Positions 1-5,163 of a DNA stretch of 6,415 nt are shown piece by piece (the first letter of the stretch is position 1; each line of letters opens with the position of its first letter). A model generated the notes under the pieces. The model had not been told where the DNA came from. It saw only the letters and a program-made list of their open reading frames with translations, and did not search any database. Origin of the DNA: Dokdonella_A sp040002595 (GTDB lineage Bacteria; Pseudomonadota; Gammaproteobacteria; Xanthomonadales; Rhodanobacteraceae); NCBI GenBank assembly GCA_040002595.1, contig JBDUED010000142.1:1-6415 (forward strand), read 5' to 3'. The position numbers were made by a program, and so were the translations under genes.

Positions 1-347
1 TCGCTGTCGAGCACGATCGCGCGGAAACCGTGCGGCCCGATCGGATGGGTCGCTTCGAGCACCTTGCCGCCGACTTTTTCGACCTGTGCAACCGCGTCAC
101 GAATGCGCCGGTCGACATTCAGATAGACCAGTGGACCGCTTGGACATCCGGAGTATCCGGCCTGCGGCACCAGGCAACCGCCATTGCCTTCGCTGTGTTC
201 GAAGATCGCGAACGCCGTGCCGTTGAAATCCACCTTGTCGACGCCGATCGCGAGCACCGCGCGATAAAACGCACAGGCTCGATCGAGGTCGGCGACGGGA
301 ATGTCGCACCAGACAATGCGGTTGCTTTCGGAATTCTTTTCGCTCAT
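1..347 (-). CDS. VOC-family (glyoxalase/bleomycin-resistance fold) protein, 3'-truncated
   Basis: The reading frame starts with ATG at 347 and runs off the left edge after 115 residues. Its start region reads IVWCDIPVADLDRACAFY (residues 11-28), the typical first strand and helix of a vicinal-oxygen-chelate module. A second half-module follows, with PLVYLNVDRRIRDAVAQVE (72-90), KVGGKV (91-96) and IGPHGFRAIVLDS (103-115). In family members this last stretch usually continues into an E-G-N-x-[IV] sequence, so perhaps 10-15 residues are missing beyond the edge. It resembles small single-domain cytosolic VOC proteins of about 125-130 residues, often annotated as glyoxalase-like. No full set of metal ligands can be assigned and the substrate is unknown. 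The start is 28 nt after the stop of the delta-60 gene, with only a weak AAGTGA ribosome site, so read-through transcription is likely. The family call is firm and the function is open. Confidence 0.9.
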   Translation of the reverse strand, partial: MSEKNSESNRIVWCDIPVADLDRACAFYRAVLAIGVDKVDFNGTAFAIFEHSEGNGGCLVPQAGYSGCPSGPLVYLNVDRRIRDAVAQVEKVGGKVLEATHPIGPHGFRAIVLDS

Positions 348-375
348 GGTCAAATCACTTGTGTCTGGAGGACGG

Positions 376-1797
376 CTATTCAAAGCCGTTGGCAAAGATC
401 AGGTCGTCGAGAACGCGCGCCACGAATATGTCGTAGTGTCCCAGACTGTCCACACCGGCCTCGCCAGCGAAGACAAGCCGATTCCCCTGCAACCCAACAG
501 CGAAAAATGGTTGCACGCTGGGGCTGGTCAGCATCAAATCGTAGGTTTTCTTGCCCGCGGATCCGAACGACGAATCCGGCGTGCCGTCCGGGTTGAGGCG
601 CACTACTGCAGCGAACGCCTGCACAGACGCAGCGTCTGCAGCAAGACCCGCGAAGACCAGTTTGCCATTGCTTTGTTCGACGCAGCCGAGCGCGACATCC
701 GCGCCGCTGGGTTGCACATCGAAGACCACGAGGCTCTTGCCGCCAATGCCGAAACCGGCGTCAGGCGAACCATCCGGAAGCAATCGCGCGATCGCCATAT
801 CGTAATTCCGTGTGCTGGTCGTGCTGGAATCCGCCAAGCCCAACAGCACGATCTTGCCGTCGCGCTGCAGGGTCATGCTGTAGGCGAGATCGTCGTTGCT
901 GCCGCCGGCGCCACCTAGATTGAAGCCCAGCGTGGCGCGACCGTCGGCATCGAAATTTGCGTCGAGCTGACCGTTGGCCAGCAGGCGGATCACCGCGAAA
1001 TCGGCACCCGCAGCTGGCCCGCGATCAGCGGCGCCTCCCACGACGATGCGACCTTGCGCATCGATCGCGACATTCGTCGCGATGTCGTTTTTTGATGTAC
1101 TGGCCGCAAAATCAAATCCGACCGACACACGGCCGGTAAAGTTGAAACCCGGATCGCGCGTGCCGTCGGTGTCCAGCTGCAGGACGGCGAAATCTGTGCC
1201 GTTGGATGCGGTTTCCGCCGAACCTGCGACGACAATCTTGCCATCGGGCCGCAATACCATGCTGTTGGCGCTGTCGCCGCTATGACCGCTGCCGCCCAGA
1301 TCGAAACCCACCACTACCTTGCCGGTGCCTGGGCCAAATGTCGTATCCAGCGTACCGTCGCTTTGGAGCCGTGCGACGGCGAAATCCGAATTGTCGAGGT
1401 CGCCGGATATCGGAGTCGTCGTACCGGCGACGACGATCTTTCCATCGGCCTGCACGGCGACGGCATGACACAGGTCGTTGCCGCCGAAGTCGATCGTGAC
1501 GCGCCCATCAAAACTGAACGATGTGTCGAGTGCGCCATTGGCAGTGAAGCGCGCGATGACGAAGTCTTCGCCCGTGGGTGAATCCGGACTCCTGCCTTGA
1601 CCTCCGCAAACGAGGATTTTCCCGTCCGCCTGTATGGCAAACGTAGTGGGAGCGTTCACAGTGGCGTCCGGAATTCCGGCCAGACGAAATCCGCCGACTC
1701 CGAAAGTCGGATCGAGATCGCCGTTGGTTGCCATCGCGGCAAGACTGAAAACCGCAAACCCGAGCCCGCAAATAATTCGTTGAGCGCTGGTGCGCAT
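376..1797 (-). CDS. Secreted delta-60 repeat (DUF5122 beta-propeller) protein, copy 1
   Basis: This 473-residue protein begins at ATG 1797 and ends at TAG 376-378. The frame is open to an ATG at 1881, but the 1797 start is preferred: it has AGGGGA six bases upstream and begins a clear signal peptide. That peptide has a basic start (MRTSAQR), a hydrophobic core IICGLGFAVFSLA and probable cleavage after AMA23. The rest is seven tandem repeats of 60-67 residues (25-464) with the pattern G-x-x-D-x-x-F-x-x-x-G-[KR] ... DGKI-[VL]-V-x-G ... DFA-[VI]-x-[RQ]-L. This is the delta-60 repeat (TIGR02608, DUF5122), described in secreted proteins of many Gram-negative bacteria. The protein ends in DLIFANGFE (465-473). 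Location is probably periplasmic or extracellular. There are no catalytic signatures, and binding or structural roles are only inference. It is a close paralogue of the genes at 3697-5109 and 5164-6415. Confidence 0.93.
   Translation of the reverse strand: MRTSAQRIICGLGFAVFSLAAMATNGDLDPTFGVGGFRLAGIPDATVNAPTTFAIQADGKILVCGGQGRSPDSPTGEDFVIARFTANGALDTSFSFDGRVTIDFGGNDLCHAVAVQADGKIVVAGTTTPISGDLDNSDFAVARLQSDGTLDTTFGPGTGKVVVGFDLGGSGHSGDSANSMVLRPDGKIVVAGSAETASNGTDFAVLQLDTDGTRDPGFNFTGRVSVGFDFAASTSKNDIATNVAIDAQGRIVVGGAADRGPAAGADFAVIRLLANGQLDANFDADGRATLGFNLGGAGGSNDDLAYSMTLQRDGKIVLLGLADSSTTSTRNYDMAIARLLPDGSPDAGFGIGGKSLVVFDVQPSGADVALGCVEQSNGKLVFAGLAADAASVQAFAAVVRLNPDGTPDSSFGSAGKKTYDLMLTSPSVQPFFAVGLQGNRLVFAGEAGVDSLGHYDIFVARVLDDLIFANGFE
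406..1725 (-). repeat. Seven delta-60 protein repeats in copy 1
   Basis: Repeat boundaries in residues of the 473-residue protein are 25-87, 88-147, 148-211, 212-275, 276-342, 343-404 and 405-464. Repeats 1-3 and 5 keep the core DGKI; repeat 4 has AQGRI. Repeat 6 has the unusual EQSNGKL, and repeat 7 has LQGNRL without the Asp-Gly pair. Repeat 3 has an inserted GTGK turn. At DNA level the core is visible on the plus strand as recurrent gatcttgccgtc-type segments, for example near 850 and 1240, with variants such as gatctttccatc near 1436. Confidence 0.9.
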
Positions 1798-1802
1798 GAT
1801 GA

Positions 1803-1809
1803 TTCCCCT
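1803..1809 (-). promoter_or_regulatory. Ribosome binding site of delta-60 copy 1
   Basis: The minus strand reads AGGGGAA here, about six bases before ATG 1797. This match to the Shine-Dalgarno consensus, with a signal peptide directly after it, decides the start against the upstream in-frame ATG at 1881. Confidence 0.7.
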
Positions 1810-1879
1810 GTGAGCGAATGCGTGATCTGTTCCGGCTGGTTGAACTTTACTCCGAACCGAGGCGGCCTTGCGTGAACGC

Positions 1880-1910
1880 AAAAAGGGGTCTGCGCTGCGC
1901 CCTTACAGCG
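1880..1910 (-). terminator. Weak hairpin plus T-run at the end of the permease gene
   Basis: On the minus strand the last permease codons and its stop can fold as CGCTGT / AAGGGC / GCAGCG (1905-1910 with 1893-1898, one G-U pair). CAGACCCC and then TTTTT (1884-1880) follow. The eight-base gap between stem and T-run is too long for a classical intrinsic terminator. An alternative AAGGG/CCCTT pairing (from 1904) would abut the T-run but has a 12-base loop. Partial termination is possible. Confidence 0.25.
1886..1902. repeat. Intergenic shared motif, copy A
   Basis: The plus strand has gggtctgcgct followed directly by gcgccc, ending at the base next to the permease stop. The same two blocks occur at 3652-3670 with two extra bases between them. 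Its role is unknown. It overlaps the weak hairpin described at 1880-1910. Confidence 0.4.
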
Positions 1911-3510
1911 TCCACACATCCGCGCGCGCCGCTTCGATCGACTCGGTGCGCCAGCCTGATTTCACACCCCAGATATAGAACACAATGCCGACCGCCGCGA
2001 CCGCGGCCAGATCCCAACCCCAGGTCAGGTAATCGCGGCCGCCAAACTTCGCGCTGCCGGCCCACGACAAAGTGGCGATCACCGGCAGATACACGATCAG
2101 CCACCAGGCGCCACGCAGCTGCCGACCGAAATCGTGCCAGCCGTTGCGTGCCTGGTAAAAAAAATACACCGGTAGCGCGACCACCATGAGCGCGATGATC
2201 TCGCCAGTCAGCGGCCATTTCGCCCAGTACAGAAGTTCGGTTGCCATCACGAAACCAATGCCGGCGAGCACAGGCAATCCGGCGAGGCGAAATGGGCGAT
2301 GCATCTCGGGCGCAGTACGGCGCAGGGTCATCACGCTGACCGGGCCGGTCAGGTACGAAATGATGGTCGCGACCGAAATAACGGCTGCCAGCGTGCTCCA
2401 GCCGCGAAAGAAGAACAGGAACAGGAACGACACTGCGAGGTTCAACCACATGGCCGGTCGCGGCACGCCGTAAATTGGATGCAGGCGACCAAGCACTTTC
2501 GGCAAGGTGCCATTGCGCTCCATCCCGTAGATCATGCGCGACGTGGTGGCGGTGTAGGTGATGCCGGTTCCGCTCGGGCTGATGAACGCATCGATATAGA
2601 GCAGCATGGCTAGCCAGTGCAGATTGACGATCAGCGCAAGTTCCGCAAACGGCGAGCGGAAATCGATGCCGTGCCAGCCCGCTTTCGCAAGCAGTTCCGG
2701 CGGCACCGAACCGATGTAGGCGATCTGCAGGATCACGTAGACGATGGTCGCCAGCACGATCGATCCGAGTACCGCGAACGGAATGCTCTTGCCGGGATTG
2801 CGCGCTTCGCCCGCAAGATTCACCGGGCTCTGGAAACCGTTGAAGCTGAAAACGATGCCGGCGGTCGCGACCGCTGTCAGCACGGCGGCAAAGTCGAAGG
2901 CGTGCGCCTGACCATTCACGCCGACCGAAAAATTTTCGGTGTGAAAACCGCTCGCGATCAGCGCGACGCCGGTCATCGCGGGCACGATCAACTTGAACAC
3001 GGTGATCGCGCTATTGGAATGCGCGAACAATTTCACGCTCCAGAAATTGAGCAGAAAATAAATCACCACCAGCACCGCCGCGATGGCGAGGCCGGCGATT
3101 GCCAGTTCACCGTGGCCATCGGGTTGGTGCAGATAGAGGTTCTGCGCCCATGTCCACGGCCACGACGCCATGTACTGCACCGATGCCTCAGCCTCGACCG
3201 GTATCACCGAGACGATTGCGATCCAGTTCGCCCACGCCGCGATGAAACCCACCAGCGAGCCGTGAGAATAATGGCCGTAGCGCACCATGCCGCCGGACTC
3301 GGGAAACATCGCGCCGAGCTCGGCGTAGGTCAACGCGATGGTCATGATGATCGCTGCGCCAATCACCCACGCCCACACCGCGCCGGGACCGGCAAGTCCG
3401 GCCGCGCGCCAGGCGCCAAACAGCCAGCCCGAGCCGATGATCGAGCCGAGACCTGTCAGCATCAGCGCCCAGGGTCCGACGTCGCGGTGCAGGGCTTTTG
3501 GCTCGGTCAT
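1903..3510 (-). CDS. APC-superfamily amino acid permease (aspartate:proton symporter-like)
   Basis: This 535-residue integral membrane protein probably imports an amino acid across the inner membrane by proton symport. ATG 3510 has GAGGA seven bases upstream; the stop is TAA 1903-1905. TM1 carries the APC signature GSIIGSGWLFGA (22-33), the unwound substrate-binding helix of the LeuT fold. PESGG (70-74) follows TM2, and TM6 contains SFNGFQSPVNLAGEARNPGKS (222-242), the usual glycine/asparagine-rich stretch followed by the E-x-x-N-P loop. Hydrophobic segments lie roughly at 14-33, 43-66, 85-112, 137-158, 168-187, 206-233, 245-268, 290-312, 354-369, 374-397, 412-430, 437-453, 467-484 and 500-516. 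That gives 12-14 helices. The start region and length resemble the YveA/AspP group of Bacillus, but the sequence does not settle the substrate. No metabolic partner gene is adjacent; it sits between two delta-60 paralogues. Confidence 0.93.
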   Translation of the reverse strand: MTEPKALHRDVGPWALMLTGLGSIIGSGWLFGAWRAAGLAGPGAVWAWVIGAAIIMTIALTYAELGAMFPESGGMVRYGHYSHGSLVGFIAAWANWIAIVSVIPVEAEASVQYMASWPWTWAQNLYLHQPDGHGELAIAGLAIAAVLVVIYFLLNFWSVKLFAHSNSAITVFKLIVPAMTGVALIASGFHTENFSVGVNGQAHAFDFAAVLTAVATAGIVFSFNGFQSPVNLAGEARNPGKSIPFAVLGSIVLATIVYVILQIAYIGSVPPELLAKAGWHGIDFRSPFAELALIVNLHWLAMLLYIDAFISPSGTGITYTATTSRMIYGMERNGTLPKVLGRLHPIYGVPRPAMWLNLAVSFLFLFFFRGWSTLAAVISVATIISYLTGPVSVMTLRRTAPEMHRPFRLAGLPVLAGIGFVMATELLYWAKWPLTGEIIALMVVALPVYFFYQARNGWHDFGRQLRGAWWLIVYLPVIATLSWAGSAKFGGRDYLTWGWDLAAVAAVGIVFYIWGVKSGWRTESIEAARADVWTL

Positions 3511-3696
3511 GCGTGCGTCCTCGAAACTCGCCGCCGCGCGGCATGAGGTCGCGATGGTCGCAGGTCAGGCCGCGAATGTCAGCGGTCTATGCCTCCGCGC
3601 CGCCGAGCTCCGGCAAGCGCGGGAGGCGAACTTTTTCTGAGTCGAGTCGCCGGGTCTGCGCTCGGCGCCCGATCGCCAAAGGTTCTGACGCGCTTC
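3511..3696 (-). other. 186-nt leader between delta-60 copy 2 and the permease
   Basis: This is the longest gene-free stretch. On the minus strand it contains the shared motif (3652-3670), a CGCCG/CGGCG pairing around it, and a near-palindrome centred on GAGCTC (about 3605-3610). The permease ribosome site GAGGA lies at 3518-3522. No T-run follows any hairpin, so I see no intrinsic terminator. The best -35/-10 pair (TTGCCG and CATAGA) is too poor to call. A permease promoter here is plausible but unproven. Confidence 0.4.
3652..3670. repeat. Intergenic shared motif, copy B
   Basis: The plus strand has gggtctgcgct, two bases, then gcgccc, matching 1886-1902. It lies about 27 bases past the stop of delta-60 copy 2. 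In minus-strand RNA the neighbouring bases can pair CGCCG with CGGCG around the motif, with no T-run. Confidence 0.4.
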
Positions 3697-5109
3697 CTAT
3701 TCGAAGCCGTCCGCGAAAATCAGGTCGTTGTTCAACCGCAGCACGACGTTGTCGATCGTTGACATGCTGCCCGGCAGCAGCACCAGGCCTCCCACGATGA
3801 TCTGCGTACCCTGAAAAGCCACGCCGAGAAAAGCCTGTTCGTGCGGCGAGCCGGTGGAAAAATCGTAGCTGCGTTTTCCGAATGCGCCAAAGCCATTGTC
3901 CAGCGCACCGTTGCTGGTGAGGCGCGCCGCCGTGGCGTATTCGATTGTCGCGTCGACCGATGCGCCAGCGACGACCAGCCGGCTGTTGCTCTGTTCGACG
4001 ACGCCAAAGCCGACGTCGGTGCCATTTGCTACCAGATCAAACGCAATCTGGGTCTTGCCGCCAAAGCCGAATCCTGCGTCGAGCGATCCATCCGGTTGCA
4101 GTCGCGCAAGAGCGATGTCGTTGTTGGGTGTCGTTGTCGAGGTGGAACTGTTGGCAACTCCGACCAGCACGATCTTTCCATCGCGCTGAATCGTCATCCC
4201 GAAGGCCGAAGCCTGACTGATGCCGTTGCCTGGATCGAACGCAATGGTCGTGCGACCGTTGGCGTGAAAATTCGAATCCAGTAGGCTGCTCGGCAGCAGG
4301 CGCGCGGCGGCGAACTGGCTGATCGAATTGGTGCCGTCGTTGTAAGCGGCTACACCGGTGACCACGATGCGTCCGCTATCGTCGATCGCGACGCCGGTTG
4401 CGCTGTCGCTCTCATTGGCGGGGCCGGAAATTGCAAATCCGAAGGTGACCTTGCCGTTCAAGTTGAAAGCCGAATCACGCGTACCATCGGGTAACAAACG
4501 CGTTACTGCGAAGACACTGCCAGTAGTCGTTTGCGCAGTACCGACGACGACGATCTTGCCGTCCGCCTGCAACGCGATCGATCCGGCGTTATCGTTGCCG
4601 ATGCCGCCGTTGAGGTCAAAGCCGATGGTTGTTTTACCGGTGCCGGCGCCGAACGTGGTGTCCAGCGAACCATTGGCATTTAGGCGAGCCACGGCGAAGT
4701 CAGCGCTGCCGACCGCACTGCCGGCGGTAGTGCCGGCCACCACGATCTTGCCGTCCGCCTGCAGCGCCACGCCCTGTGCGGCGTCACTTCCACTGCCGTT
4801 GTCGAAATCGATCGTTACCTCACCATCGAAACTGAAACTCGTGTCGAGCGTACCGTCCGCGTTGAAGCGCGCGACGAAGAAATCCGAACCCGACGATCCG
4901 TTCAACAAGAGCGTTCCGCAGATCACGATCTTGCCGTCCGGTTGCACCAGCGGTCGACAACCGCCCCCGGCGCCTGATGCATGGACCAGGCCGGTCAGCG
5001 CGAGGCCGCTGGTGCCGAAGCTCGTATCGATATCGCCGTCACCGGCGACCCCTGCCGTTGCAATCGAGCCCAGGGCGCCTGCGAGTGCGATGCGCATAAA
5101 CGTTTTCAT
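3697..5109 (-). CDS. Secreted delta-60 repeat (DUF5122 beta-propeller) protein, copy 2
   Basis: This 470-residue protein runs from ATG 5109 to TAG 3697-3699. The frame is open to an ATG at 5154, but 5109 has GAGGGA six bases upstream and begins an evident signal peptide. That peptide is MKTFMR, then a hydrophobic ALAGALGSIATAG, with probable cleavage after VA22. Seven delta-60 repeats of about 60-66 residues (24-461) follow, then the tail DLIFADGFE (462-470). Export to the periplasm or beyond is expected; the molecular role is unknown. It matches copy 1 repeat for repeat, including GTGK in repeat 3 and EQSN in repeat 6, so the two arose by duplication of the whole gene. It starts 54 nt after copy 3 with no intrinsic terminator between them, so the two may share a transcript. 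A small hairpin may cover its ribosome site (5109-5122). Confidence 0.93.
   Translation of the reverse strand: MKTFMRIALAGALGSIATAGVAGDGDIDTSFGTSGLALTGLVHASGAGGGCRPLVQPDGKIVICGTLLLNGSSGSDFFVARFNADGTLDTSFSFDGEVTIDFDNGSGSDAAQGVALQADGKIVVAGTTAGSAVGSADFAVARLNANGSLDTTFGAGTGKTTIGFDLNGGIGNDNAGSIALQADGKIVVVGTAQTTTGSVFAVTRLLPDGTRDSAFNLNGKVTFGFAISGPANESDSATGVAIDDSGRIVVTGVAAYNDGTNSISQFAAARLLPSSLLDSNFHANGRTTIAFDPGNGISQASAFGMTIQRDGKIVLVGVANSSTSTTTPNNDIALARLQPDGSLDAGFGFGGKTQIAFDLVANGTDVGFGVVEQSNSRLVVAGASVDATIEYATAARLTSNGALDNGFGAFGKRSYDFSTGSPHEQAFLGVAFQGTQIIVGGLVLLPGSMSTIDNVVLRLNNDLIFADGFE
3727..5037 (-). repeat. Seven delta-60 protein repeats in copy 2
   Basis: Repeat boundaries in residues of the 470-residue protein are about 25-85, 86-146, 147-208, 209-274, 275-340, 341-400 and 401-461. 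Cores are PDGKI, ADGKI, ADGKI, DSGRI, RDGKI, QSNSRL and GTQI, so repeats 6 and 7 are the degenerate ones, as in copy 1. Repeat 5 starts with Ser-Leu-Leu-Asp in place of the usual Gly-x-x-Asp. Confidence 0.9.
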
Positions 5110-5122
5110 GAGGAGTCCCTCA
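5109..5122 (-). promoter_or_regulatory. Hairpin enclosing the ribosome site and the A of the AUG of delta-60 copy 2
   Basis: On the minus strand TGAGG (5122-5118) can pair with CCTCA (5113-5109) around the loop GACT. This buries most of the GAGGGA Shine-Dalgarno and the first base of the start codon. The perfect palindrome CTCAATTGAG (5119-5128) overlaps the same GAG and offers a competing pairing. Copy 1 has no comparable structure. Regulation is inference, and a five-pair stem may be melted by ribosomes. Confidence 0.35.
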
Positions 5123-5128
5123 ATTGAG
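5119..5128. repeat. Ten-base perfect palindrome CTCAATTGAG
   Basis: It lies in the 54-nt gap directly upstream of delta-60 copy 2, overlapping its Shine-Dalgarno. It could be a small operator-like site or a chance AT-rich palindrome. No second copy is seen in the window. Confidence 0.4.
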
Positions 5129-5143
5129 TAAACGCACTGTGAA

Positions 5144-5159
5144 TGGGCAGTCACGCCCA
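5144..5159 (-). other. Small hairpin after the stop of delta-60 copy 3
   Basis: TGGGC (5159-5155) pairs with GCCCA (5148-5144) around a six-base loop, about five bases after the copy 3 stop. The following bases are TTCACAG, with no T-run. It is therefore not an intrinsic terminator and does not argue against read-through into copy 2. Confidence 0.35.
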
Positions 5160-5163
5160 GCGA

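Noticed and set aside
1798..1881. Longer start for delta-60 copy 1 at ATG 1881
   Set aside because: It would add 28 polar residues before a good signal peptide, and the internal ATG has the better ribosome site.
1868..1881. Perfect five-pair hairpin ttgcg-tgaa-cgcaa as a terminator
   Set aside because: On the transcribed minus strand the T-run comes before the stem, not after it, and no minus-strand T-run follows.
2617..3546. Long plus-strand open frame of 309 residues opposite the permease
   Set aside because: It is antisense to a clear membrane protein, rich in Arg, His, Asp and Gln as expected of the complement of hydrophobic codons, and shows no domain or signal.
3586..3616. Possible permease promoter, TTGCCG and CATAGA on the minus strand
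   Set aside because: The -35 matches 4/6 and the -10 only 3/6, with a 19-base spacer; this is no better than chance in such sequence.
4358..5131. Plus-strand open frame of 257 residues opposite delta-60 copy 2
   Set aside because: Its periodic Pro/Ser/Leu-rich pattern is the complement of the repeat codons. The minus-strand frame has the signal peptide, ribosome site and family match.
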